In this document: positions 26,496 through 35,150 of the stretch, in pieces
Layout of the letters: every line of letters starts with the position of its first letter
Position numbering within the stretch: the first letter of the stretch is position 1
Source: DATFVA01 sp963747755
Lineage (GTDB): Bacteria > Bacteroidota > Ignavibacteria > Ignavibacteriales > Ignavibacteriaceae
DNA: 64,000 nucleotides
Assembly (NCBI GenBank): GCA_963747755.1
Contig: CAVVGK010000014.1
Span: forward strand, 682,001-746,000
Direction: 5' to 3'
Notes under the pieces: generated by a model
Database searches by the model: none
What the model was told of the DNA's origin: nothing
The model's input: only the letters and a program-made list of their open reading frames with translations
Program-made: the position numbers and the translations under genes

Positions 26496-28916
26496 ATGCT
26501 TTTGAATTACTTAAAAATTGCATTCCGGAATCTTAGAAAAAACAAGGGATATTCCTTCATAAATATATTCGGCCTGTCTGTAGGTATCGCCGGATGTATA
26601 GTTATACTTATTTACATTCAGAATGAATTAAGTTATGACAAATACAACAGGAATTATGACAGAATATACCGTGTTCACCTCTCAGCAAGAATTAGTAATA
26701 ATGAACTGGAAACAGCTGCATCCTGCGCACCCTGCGGTCCCGCCTATGTTGAGCAGATCCCTGAAGTAGAGAACTTTGTACGTATCAGAAACTATGGTTT
26801 CCCGGTAGTAAGATATGAAGATAAAGCTTTCAGTGAGGAAAAATTTTACTGGGTCGATCCGTCTTACTTCAAAATCTTTACAGTCCATTTCCTTAAAGGA
26901 AATCCCGAAACAGCACTTCGTGAACCCAATTCCGTGGTAATAACAAAGTCAACCGCGGATAAATATTTCGGCGACGAGGATCCTATTGGAAAGATTCTGA
27001 ATGCGGACAGGCGCAAGGATTATATCGTTACGGGCGTTATAGATGATATCCCGATCAACTCCAGTTTTCATCCTGATTTCCTCGGTTCTCTCTCTTCATA
27101 TAATGTGGATACTGATCAGAACTGGCTCAGTAACAACTACTATACATATATCCTGGTCAGGAAAGGTACAAATCCTGATGAGTTAAGTAATAAAATATAC
27201 AATGTTTCTAAAGAATATATCGGGGCACAGCTGATTAAAGTGGTGGGGACAACATACGATCAGCTGATTAAAAGCGGCAGCAGGTTTAATTTTGTTATTC
27301 AACCCTTAGGCGACATACATTTGAAATCGCACCTGTCAAATGAAGCAGAAGCAAACGGAGATGTTCTTTACGTCTATATGTTCGCTATTATTGCTTTCGC
27401 TATTCTGCTTATCGCATGTATAAATTTCACCAACCTGTCGACAGCCAGGTCATCCGGTCGCGCAAAGGAAGTAGGAATAAGAAAAACTCTGGGATCCAGC
27501 CAGGCATCATTAATCAGGCAGTTTCTCATTGAAACAATGCTGATGAGTTTCCTCGCAATGCTGTTCGCTCTGCTGCTTGTGGAACTGTTCCTTCCCACTT
27601 TTAATTCAATTGCCGACAGACAATTATCACTTATATTTACTAATTTATATTCTTTACCTATCCTCATTGTTTTCATATTACTGGTTGGGTTCATTGCAGG
27701 AATGTACCCGGCTTTTGTGCTGTCGTCATTAACCCCGGTGAGGGTCTTAAGAGGAAAACTACAGAGATCTTCCACAAAATCTTTACTTAGAAATTCACTT
27801 GTAATCCTGCAGTTTTCCATTTCGATTATACTTATCGTGGGTACCTTTATAATTGCTAGTCAGCTCGATTATATACAGAATAAAAAACTCGGCTTTAACA
27901 GGGATCAGATCCTTGTTATAAAGAAAACCGATGATATAGGAAGAAGCATGGGGTCATTCAAGTATGATCTTTCACAGATAGGGACAATAACAAGTGTAAC
28001 AAACTCAACCAGCATACCGGGAGAGAATTTTAGTGATACGGCATTCAGGCGTGAAGGCTCAGGCCCCGATGAAGTTCATGATATTAAGGTCCTCTTGACA
28101 GACTATGAGTTCATTAATACATACCAGATAAAGATGAAGGCGGGTAGATTCTTCTCCCGTGATTTTGCAGGAGACACAACAGCCGTAGTATTAAATGAAG
28201 CTGCTGTAAAATCACTGGGACTCAAGGATCCAATAGGGAAAGATCTGCTCAGACTGGGAGACACCCCCGAGACGCCGGACAGATTTAAGATTGTGGGGAT
28301 AACGGATGATTTTAACTTTGAATCCCTCCATCAAAAAATTGAGCCTCTCGTAATAGGTCTGTTTCGCCCCAGCAATTTCGGAAGGTTTGTTTCTGTAAGA
28401 TTTGCACCGGCTGATCCCCGCATTACGATAAAACAAATTTCATCTGCCTGGCACAAATACTCCGGCAGCCAGGCATTTGAGTATACATTTTTTAATGATG
28501 ACTTTGCCAGACTTTATGCTTCTGAACAGAGAACCGGACAGCTCTTCACAATCTTTTCTGTTCTGGCCATATTCATAGCCTGTCTTGGTTTGTTAGGATT
28601 AGCCGCATATACTGCCGAACAAAGAACAAAGGAAATCGGTATACGGAAAGTGCTTGGGGCAACTGTTCCTGAAATAATATTTATGCTGACAAAAGAATTT
28701 ACCAAATGGGTTCTGATTGCCAATTTAATAGCTTTGCCCGTTGCTTATTTTTTTATGAAGGAGTGGCTTGAGAATTTCGCCTACAGAATAGGCTTTAACG
28801 TGTGGGTCTTCATACTTGCAGGCGTGAGCGCTCTGCTTATTGCAGTAGTAACGGTAAGCTACCAGGCAATTAGAGCCGCTATGGCTAACCCGGTAGAAAG
28901 TCTAAAGTACGAATAA
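26496..28916 (+). CDS. MacB/FtsX-type ABC permease, paralogue 3
   Basis: An 806-residue member of the tandem set, most like paralogue 2 (shared SGSRF and DIHLKSHL segments before the first FtsX helices). It carries two coupling motifs, KEVGIRKTLGSS and KEIGIRKVLGAT, and ends NPVESLKYE. Threonine replaces the usual valine in the first motif. It starts 33 bp after the small unknown gene. Membrane topology is as in the other paralogues, about eight helices with two large periplasmic domains. Confidence 0.93.
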   Translation: MLLNYLKIAFRNLRKNKGYSFINIFGLSVGIAGCIVILIYIQNELSYDKYNRNYDRIYRVHLSARISNNELETAASCAPCGPAYVEQIPEVENFVRIRNYGFPVVRYEDKAFSEEKFYWVDPSYFKIFTVHFLKGNPETALREPNSVVITKSTADKYFGDEDPIGKILNADRRKDYIVTGVIDDIPINSSFHPDFLGSLSSYNVDTDQNWLSNNYYTYILVRKGTNPDELSNKIYNVSKEYIGAQLIKVVGTTYDQLIKSGSRFNFVIQPLGDIHLKSHLSNEAEANGDVLYVYMFAIIAFAILLIACINFTNLSTARSSGRAKEVGIRKTLGSSQASLIRQFLIETMLMSFLAMLFALLLVELFLPTFNSIADRQLSLIFTNLYSLPILIVFILLVGFIAGMYPAFVLSSLTPVRVLRGKLQRSSTKSLLRNSLVILQFSISIILIVGTFIIASQLDYIQNKKLGFNRDQILVIKKTDDIGRSMGSFKYDLSQIGTITSVTNSTSIPGENFSDTAFRREGSGPDEVHDIKVLLTDYEFINTYQIKMKAGRFFSRDFAGDTTAVVLNEAAVKSLGLKDPIGKDLLRLGDTPETPDRFKIVGITDDFNFESLHQKIEPLVIGLFRPSNFGRFVSVRFAPADPRITIKQISSAWHKYSGSQAFEYTFFNDDFARLYASEQRTGQLFTIFSVLAIFIACLGLLGLAAYTAEQRTKEIGIRKVLGATVPEIIFMLTKEFTKWVLIANLIALPVAYFFMKEWLENFAYRIGFNVWVFILAGVSALLIAVVTVSYQAIRAAMANPVESLKYE

Positions 28917-28935
28917 AAACTAAAGGAGTTCTGAA

Positions 28936-31347
28936 ATGTATAAGAGCTACCTAAAAACAATTTTAAGGAATCTCCTTAAGAATAAAATATTCTCGTTTGT
29001 TAATATTACAGGTCTTGCCATCGGGGTGGCCTGCTTCATAATAATAGCGCTCTTCGTAACCGATGAACTCGGCTACGATTCATACAATACAAATGCCGGT
29101 AGAATTTTTAGAATAAATTCTCATTACAAAATCGGAGGGAACAGATTCAACCTGGCAAACTCGCCTGTTCCGCTGGCAGGAGTACTTCAGTCGGAATACC
29201 CGGAGATACAAAAGACTACCCGCATGTTCCGGGGAGAAAATATCTATGTAAAAAAGGATGATGAATTTATAAAGGAAGAGAATTTCTTTTATGCGGACTC
29301 GACGATGTTTGATGTATTTACAATCAATTTTGTCAGAGGGAATCCTTCAACGGCATTACTGCAGCCTAACAGCGTTGTTCTCACCACAAAAGCTGCAGAG
29401 AAATATTTTTCTTCAGCGAACCCTGTCGGGAGAAGGATAACCCTGTCGAACGGACAGGATTTCCAGGTTACCGGTGTGGTAAAACCTGTCCCGTCCAATT
29501 CACATTTTGAATTTGATTTCCTTGCCTCTTACAGCTCGCTGCCCGAAAGTAAGCAGACTAGCTGGTTCGGTCATTTTGTCCATACTTATGTCTTAACTAA
29601 TAAAAACATAACAGCTGAGCAGCTTAATGATAAGATATCCAGCGTTACTGAAAAGCATACCGGTCCCATTATACAGGCGGCATTCGGCTTAAGCTACAAA
29701 GAATTCCTCAACAGGGGAAATGATTTCTCTTTTGTGTTCGTTCCGCTGAGAGAGATTCATCTCTATTCGGATGTCTTCAACGAGTTCAAGGAAACCGGAA
29801 GTATCGACACTCTATATTTATTCTCCGCGATTGCTCTGTTCATTTTAATAATAGCCTGCATAAATTTTATAAATCTCTCTACAGCTAAATCTACCCAAAG
29901 AGCCAATGAGATAGGTGTAAGGAAAGTGCTGGGTTCAAGCAGGATTCAGCTTATCCGTCAGTTTTTGATGGAATCTGTTCTGTTCAGTTTTATTGCTGTA
30001 GTACTGGCAACAGTTATAGTGGAATATACCCTTCCCTGGTTTAATGAACTTACCGGGAAGCAGCTGACACTTGATCCGGGCAGCATTTTCACTATCCCCG
30101 CTCTCTTGATTTTCACCCTGCTCCTCGGGGCAGCCGCGGGACTATATCCGGCACTGCTGCTTTCATCTTTCAAACCTGTTTCAATCCTTAAATCAAACAG
30201 GCTTTCTGGTAACCGGAGCGGGACATTGAGGAAAGGATTGGTAGTATTTCAGTTTGCCACATCAATCATTTTATTTGTCGGAACTTTCGTGATATACAGC
30301 CAGATGGAATATATCAAAAATAAAAATCCCGGGTTCAATAAAGATCGGATTCTGATAATAAAGAATGTTGGTGACCTAGGGAGACAGCAGTTTGCATTTG
30401 CAAATACAATAAAAGGAAATTCAGATATAATTGATGCTTCACTTTCACAGGGACTTCCGGATCACCGGCTTACCGCCGAAGTATTCCGTAAAGAGGGAAC
30501 CGATAATGAAAATGAAACGATCGTATATCTTCCGGTTGATTACGATTTTCTTAATACCTACCAGGTTGAAATGAAAGAAGGAAGGTTTTTTGAACGTAAC
30601 ATTACTACAGATAGCTCGGCAATTATTTTGAATGAGGCAGCGGTAAGGAAATTAAATTATACCGATCCTCTTAATAAACGTCTTGTGTATAACCTTGGTG
30701 AGAACCAGACAGCAAGTCTGAAAATAATCGGCGTTGTAAAAGACTTTCATCTCCAGACCTTAAAATATGAAATAAGTCCTGCGGCGTTTGTTTTACTGAA
30801 TGAACCCTCGGCGGATTTCCTCTCGGTCAAAGTTTCACCAGTGAATATCAGCGGCACAATAAAATATCTCTCGGATAAATGGAAAAGTTTCGGACAACTA
30901 AAACCAATGGAGTATTCTTTCTTCGATGAATACTTTGCCGAAGAATATAAGTCAGAAATACAATCGGAAAAAGTTTTTACCATCTTTGCCATACTCGCTG
31001 TGCTTATCGCGTGCCTCGGCCTGTTCGGACTGGCAACATTCACAGCCGAACAGAAAACCAAAGAGATCGGGATCCGGAAAGTACTTGGAGCAAATACTCT
31101 GAACATTGTCTCGATGCTGACAAAAGAATTTTTAATACTTGTAGCTATTGCAAACATATTAGCCTGGCCGGCTGCCTATTTTATAATGAATAACTGGTTG
31201 AGCGAATTTGTATACCGGACAGATATAGGGATAGGTGTTTTTGTGCTAGCTGGTACTGCTGTGCTGCTGATCGCAATTCTTACCGTGGCTTATAAATCAA
31301 TTCAGGCAGCAAATGCCAATCCGGTAAAGAATCTGAAATACGAGTGA
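28936..31347 (+). CDS. MacB/FtsX-type ABC permease, paralogue 4
   Basis: An 803-residue paralogue, starting 19 bp after paralogue 3 with AAGGAG before the ATG. Coupling motifs read NEIGVRKVLGSS and KEIGIRKVLGAN, and the protein ends NPVKNLKYE. Its first coupling motif starts with asparagine rather than lysine, and its second periplasmic domain is the most divergent of the four. It is the last gene of the operon; a stem-loop lies downstream before a convergent gene. With four permeases and only two ATPases and one adaptor, several alternative complexes are possible. Confidence 0.93.
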   Translation: MYKSYLKTILRNLLKNKIFSFVNITGLAIGVACFIIIALFVTDELGYDSYNTNAGRIFRINSHYKIGGNRFNLANSPVPLAGVLQSEYPEIQKTTRMFRGENIYVKKDDEFIKEENFFYADSTMFDVFTINFVRGNPSTALLQPNSVVLTTKAAEKYFSSANPVGRRITLSNGQDFQVTGVVKPVPSNSHFEFDFLASYSSLPESKQTSWFGHFVHTYVLTNKNITAEQLNDKISSVTEKHTGPIIQAAFGLSYKEFLNRGNDFSFVFVPLREIHLYSDVFNEFKETGSIDTLYLFSAIALFILIIACINFINLSTAKSTQRANEIGVRKVLGSSRIQLIRQFLMESVLFSFIAVVLATVIVEYTLPWFNELTGKQLTLDPGSIFTIPALLIFTLLLGAAAGLYPALLLSSFKPVSILKSNRLSGNRSGTLRKGLVVFQFATSIILFVGTFVIYSQMEYIKNKNPGFNKDRILIIKNVGDLGRQQFAFANTIKGNSDIIDASLSQGLPDHRLTAEVFRKEGTDNENETIVYLPVDYDFLNTYQVEMKEGRFFERNITTDSSAIILNEAAVRKLNYTDPLNKRLVYNLGENQTASLKIIGVVKDFHLQTLKYEISPAAFVLLNEPSADFLSVKVSPVNISGTIKYLSDKWKSFGQLKPMEYSFFDEYFAEEYKSEIQSEKVFTIFAILAVLIACLGLFGLATFTAEQKTKEIGIRKVLGANTLNIVSMLTKEFLILVAIANILAWPAAYFIMNNWLSEFVYRTDIGIGVFVLAGTAVLLIAILTVAYKSIQAANANPVKNLKYE

Positions 31348-31392
31348 GGGAATTAAAGATTGAGAATTACAAGATTACAAGATTAAGGCAGA

Positions 31393-31447
31393 GAACCTGC
31401 CAGCAGTCCGGTTTCGATTCTAAGAATACCAGGCTGAAGGCAGGTTC
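31393..31447. terminator. Stem-loop between convergent genes
   Basis: GAACCTGCC (31393-31401) can pair with GGCAGGTTC (31439-31447) across a 37-base loop that has partial pairing of its own (CAGC with GCTG). There is no clear T-tract, so function as a terminator is uncertain. Just upstream, 31362-31386 holds an A/T-rich direct repeat of ATTACAAG units. Confidence 0.4.
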
Positions 31448-31477
31448 CGATAATATCTGCTAAGATGCAATTCTATC

Positions 31478-33784
31478 CTACTTTAAAAGTATAAGTTTCC
31501 TTACAGAAAAATTATTTCCTGATTGAAGTTTATAAATATATACTCCGCTTGTAAGGTGGGAACCTGCATCAGAAGCATTAAGGGTTACCTCATGCTCACC
31601 CGCCCTTACAAATCCATCTACAAGAGATGCTGCTTCCTGCCCGATGGTGTTGTAAAGCTTCAGGCTCACAAATCCGTCATCGGGTACACTATATTTAATT
31701 GTTGTCGATGGGTTGAAGGGATTAGGATAGTTCTGACTTAAAGAAAATTTAGCCGGAGCACCCATATTTATCTCAATTATCTGCGAATAGAAAAAAGAAC
31801 CATCAAAATCAATCTGCTTCAACCGGTATGAATAGTAACCCGAGCTTACATCATCGATGAAAGTATAGATGTTCTGCTGAGAGGTAGTTCCGTTACCCTC
31901 TATGTAACCGGTTTTCTTCCATTCACCATTATCTGAACTACCGGTCTGACTGCCCGCTGCTGTTCTCTGAGTTCTCTCAATCTCAAATCCCCTGTTATTC
32001 GTTTCAGTGGCTGTAGTCCATGTTAAAACCACGCCTGCCCCGCTTAACCTTGCATTAAAGCTTGTTAGTTCAACAGGGATGACAGCAAAAAGATTTTTAT
32101 AAAAGGTAAAGTTACCGTCATATTCACCCGAAACTAAATCTGTTCTTCCGTCGCCGTCAAGATCGGCAAACCCCGGATGAGCTGATTGCTTCACCCCGAT
32201 AGCCGATGTCAATGAGTTATTTAATGTCCATACAGGATTAAAACGGTCGCCTGTATTTTCATAATAATTTATGCTTCCGCTCAGACGTCCGATGAAAAGG
32301 TCATAATCACCATCGTTATCTATATCCGTAAAAGCCGGTCTGCATGAACCGGGAAAACTGATTGAAGAAAAAATTGTTGTATTCTGGGTGAATGAATTAT
32401 TACCATCATTCAGATAGAATTTGGTATTACCGGCGCCATCAGAGCCTACCAGCAGGTCCAGGTCATCGTCTCCGTCAATATCAACAAACGCCGGCACGCT
32501 TTGATAGTTGACGCTTACATTAGAAAACATGGTGGTGTTTTCAGTGAAGCTTCCGATATCATTTATGTATAATTTTATCCCTCCGCCCGAATATCCTGAA
32601 ACAATATCCAGATCCGAATCATTATCGATATCTATAAAAACAGGTGAACATCTGAAACCGGGATCGATACCGGCAAAAAGCAATGATGGTGTTTCAAATG
32701 AGGGGGCATTGGCTGTTCCGTTATTCGCTATATATAAAACACCATTATACGGTGAACCCGAGATAAGATCGAAATCTCCGTCATTATCAAAATCTGCAAA
32801 GGAAACAGTAGAGGAACCACTTGACTTGATGACTTTGAAATAATCAGGATTGTACTGGTACTGGGGATTGGAGATGGTACCTGTATTCTCATAGAAAAAC
32901 AGATCGCCGTCGTCTGTTCCGTAAATTAAATCTGCATCATTATCCCCATCGAGATCACAGAAAGTCGGATCTTTCCAGTAATTTGTTGTCTCGACAACTG
33001 AGAACAAAGTATTGTCCTGCATCCAGGCAGGAACAGATGCTGTACCGGTATTTATGAAGTAATATACGGCCGCGCCGTCTCTGCCCATCAGAAGATCAAA
33101 ATCACCGTCGTTATCGAGATCAGCAAAAGAAGGATAAGCGTTGAGACCCACATCAGGAATACCCGCAACGAGGTCATCGTCTCGCTGGAACACAGGGGCT
33201 GAGACCGTTCCGGTATTCTTGAAACCCATACTTATTCCTGCAGTCGGTCCGCCGAGGAGCGATTCACCTATTCCGACAACCATATCCTGATCACCGTCAT
33301 TATCAAGGTCAACGAATACCTGTTTTGCGTCGGTTCCGATCTGACCGTTCGCGTCTGCAAACAACGTGGTATTCACATCAGCCCAGGAAGGAGCAGAAGG
33401 ACTACCGGTGTTCTCGTAGTATAATATTCCGTTATATCCGCCTATTGTAAGATCGAGATCGCCGTCGCCATCGAGGTCACAAAGTGCAGGATAATATGAA
33501 TTGGTGTATTGGTATCCCCCAGCATAGATCGATGAGAACATAGATGCATCTTTTGAAAATTCGGGCTGTAAATTCGACCCTGTGTTCTCATAATAGATTA
33601 TCTCAAGTCCGCTGCTTCCAAGTACAAGATCGAAATCTCCGTCATTATCGAGATCGCCGAAAACAGGGGCAGAAAATGATTCAGGAATTACTCCCCCGGG
33701 AGCAAAAATAGAATCTACTTTCTCCCAGTCCTGGGCAAATGCTGATGATGAGAGAATTGTTAAGAGTAGTATAAAATATTTCAA
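31478..33784 (-). CDS. Secreted FG-GAP/VCBS repeat protein with T9SS sorting tail
   Basis: A 768-residue protein starting at TTG, with AGGAGG seven bases upstream and a signal peptide directly after (MKYFILLLTILSSSAFAQ). No in-frame ATG exists near, so TTG is the start. Ten calcium-binding-like repeats follow (for example DLDNDGDFDLVLG, DLDGDGDLDLTIG, DIDNDGDYDLFIG), most followed by a YYENTGS-type segment; such repeats fold as an integrin-like beta-propeller. A linker with PVELTSFNA and a fibronectin-like region precede the sorting domain (SQNYPNPFNPSTT, ending RKLILLK). It should be exported by T9SS to the cell surface. It may bind ligands or serve in adhesion; this is inference. Confidence 0.92.
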   Translation of the reverse strand: MKYFILLLTILSSSAFAQDWEKVDSIFAPGGVIPESFSAPVFGDLDNDGDFDLVLGSSGLEIIYYENTGSNLQPEFSKDASMFSSIYAGGYQYTNSYYPALCDLDGDGDLDLTIGGYNGILYYENTGSPSAPSWADVNTTLFADANGQIGTDAKQVFVDLDNDGDQDMVVGIGESLLGGPTAGISMGFKNTGTVSAPVFQRDDDLVAGIPDVGLNAYPSFADLDNDGDFDLLMGRDGAAVYYFINTGTASVPAWMQDNTLFSVVETTNYWKDPTFCDLDGDNDADLIYGTDDGDLFFYENTGTISNPQYQYNPDYFKVIKSSGSSTVSFADFDNDGDFDLISGSPYNGVLYIANNGTANAPSFETPSLLFAGIDPGFRCSPVFIDIDNDSDLDIVSGYSGGGIKLYINDIGSFTENTTMFSNVSVNYQSVPAFVDIDGDDDLDLLVGSDGAGNTKFYLNDGNNSFTQNTTIFSSISFPGSCRPAFTDIDNDGDYDLFIGRLSGSINYYENTGDRFNPVWTLNNSLTSAIGVKQSAHPGFADLDGDGRTDLVSGEYDGNFTFYKNLFAVIPVELTSFNARLSGAGVVLTWTTATETNNRGFEIERTQRTAAGSQTGSSDNGEWKKTGYIEGNGTTSQQNIYTFIDDVSSGYYSYRLKQIDFDGSFFYSQIIEINMGAPAKFSLSQNYPNPFNPSTTIKYSVPDDGFVSLKLYNTIGQEAASLVDGFVRAGEHEVTLNASDAGSHLTSGVYIYKLQSGNNFSVRKLILLK

Positions 33785-33790
33785 CGTTTT

Positions 33791-33796
33791 CCTCCT
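33791..33796 (-). promoter_or_regulatory. Ribosome-binding site that fixes a TTG start
   Basis: AGGAGG on the minus strand, seven bases before TTG 33784. It decides the start of the FG-GAP protein, for which no alternative ATG is available. Confidence 0.75.
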
Positions 33797-34038
33797 GAAC
33801 TTTGTTGATATTAAGAGTATAATGGATATGGAACATCAACATTCCCCGTTTTAGACACCGGTTTACCTGATGTTAATTCATTAAGTTACCTTATCCGACG
33901 GTTTAAAATAATCATATTCCGATGAAAAAAATACGGTTAAGATTTGAGTGTATTGTTGAAATGTAACGGGAAGTGGAAATAAACCCTGCAATGCTTTATC
34001 TTTTCCAGTCACTAAAAATGTTTTTGAAGGAAAAATAA

Positions 34039-34377
34039 ATGTCCCCTAAGCAGATAAAAATAAAAGATAAGAGTAAGCTTTATATCAAATGGAATGATGA
34101 CAGCGAGAGCGAGATTGGGTTGAAATATCTTCGCGATGAATGTCCCTGCGCGTCCTGTAAAGGTGAAACCGTGTTGATGAAGACCTACCGGCCTGCAAAG
34201 AAAGCATCTCACCCCGATATGTACAAGGTAACCGACATTAAGCCTGTGGGAGGTTATGCTATCCAGATAAGCTGGAAAGACGGACATAATACAGGCATCT
34301 ATACCTGGTCCAACCTTAAGCAGCTGGCTGAGGATGAGGAGAGCGGCCGGAGCCAGGACTATGATAAACTTATATGA
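34039..34377 (+). CDS. DUF971 (gamma-butyrobetaine hydroxylase N-terminal-like) protein
   Basis: A 112-residue protein made of a single DUF971 domain: KLYIKWNDDSESEIGLKYLR, then CPCASC with the family's cysteine-rich zinc-type motif, and a C-terminal GYAIQISWKDGHNTGIYTW. These domains occur alone or before 2-oxoglutarate oxygenases and are linked to iron-sulfur or NAD-related proteins; the role is not settled. AAGGA lies before the ATG. Its last codons overlap the start of the RNA methyltransferase gene by 4 bp (ATGA), so the two are translationally coupled. Confidence 0.85.
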   Translation: MSPKQIKIKDKSKLYIKWNDDSESEIGLKYLRDECPCASCKGETVLMKTYRPAKKASHPDMYKVTDIKPVGGYAIQISWKDGHNTGIYTWSNLKQLAEDEESGRSQDYDKLI

Positions 34378-35126
34378 TAACTCAGAAAGATATTAAATAC
34401 TATTCTGCCCTGCTTCAGAAAAAATACAGGCAGCAGGAGAAGAAGTTTATCGTTGAAGGTGATAAGCTCATCACTGAGGGTATTGAAAGCGGAGCTGCGC
34501 CTGAAGTAATCTTAACAACAACAGCGTTCTTTGAAGAACAGCCGGAATACTTCGGCTCTCTGAAAGAATTCAGGATTGAGAAGATCAAAGCTGCCGAATT
34601 AAGAAAGCTTGCCGATACCAAATCTCCACAGGAAGTAATTGCGGTTTTCCCTTTCAATAAAGCCAGGTTAAAGTCGGCGATGCCAGATAGTCCCTTATTG
34701 GTTTATCTGGATGACTTATCCGATCCGGGCAACACCGGCACAATCCTGCGGAACTGTGACTGGTTCGGTATCAAATATATTCTTATGAGCGAAGGCTCGG
34801 TTGAACTTTTCAACCCGAAGGTTGTGCGTTCGAGTATGGGATCTATCTTCCACCTCAATATTTATGAGGACATTCAGATCAGGCAACTGGAGGAGTTTAA
34901 AGGGAAAGGTTATCATATCATTTGTTCGGATATACAGGGCGAGGATGTATTCGATTTCAGGCGGCCGGCAAAAAGCCTAGTCGTATTTTCTAATGAAGCA
35001 CATGGTCCCGCAAATAATATCAGGGAACTTTCTGATCACTTTATTTCTATCCCTAAAAAAGGAGAAGCCGAATCACTTAACGTGGCTTCGGCTTCTGCTG
35101 TGATACTCAGTTATCTTACCAGGTAA
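34374..35126 (+). CDS. TrmH/SpoU-family RNA 2'-O-ribose methyltransferase
   Basis: A 250-residue SPOUT enzyme. The N-terminal substrate-binding part (KKYRQQEKKFIVEGDKLITE) is the L30e-like domain of this family. The knotted catalytic domain has motif 1 DPGNTGTILRNCDWFG (about 117-132), motif 2 NPKVVRSSMGSIFHL, and motif 3 PKKGEAESLNVASASAVIL that binds S-adenosylmethionine. It should methylate a ribose 2'-OH in rRNA or tRNA; the exact nucleotide cannot be told from sequence. It is coupled to the DUF971 gene by an overlap and converges with the next gene. Confidence 0.9.
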   Translation: MITQKDIKYYSALLQKKYRQQEKKFIVEGDKLITEGIESGAAPEVILTTTAFFEEQPEYFGSLKEFRIEKIKAAELRKLADTKSPQEVIAVFPFNKARLKSAMPDSPLLVYLDDLSDPGNTGTILRNCDWFGIKYILMSEGSVELFNPKVVRSSMGSIFHLNIYEDIQIRQLEEFKGKGYHIICSDIQGEDVFDFRRPAKSLVVFSNEAHGPANNIRELSDHFISIPKKGEAESLNVASASAVILSYLTR

Positions 35127-35150
35127 ATGGGCTTAATACTACCGTACCTA

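Noticed and set aside
35063..35096. A 10-bp inverted repeat AGAAGCCGAA/TTCGGCTTCT near the end of the methyltransferase gene
   Set aside because: It falls in codons for the conserved motif 3 of the enzyme, has no T-tract, and probably reflects repeated Ala/Ser/Glu codons.
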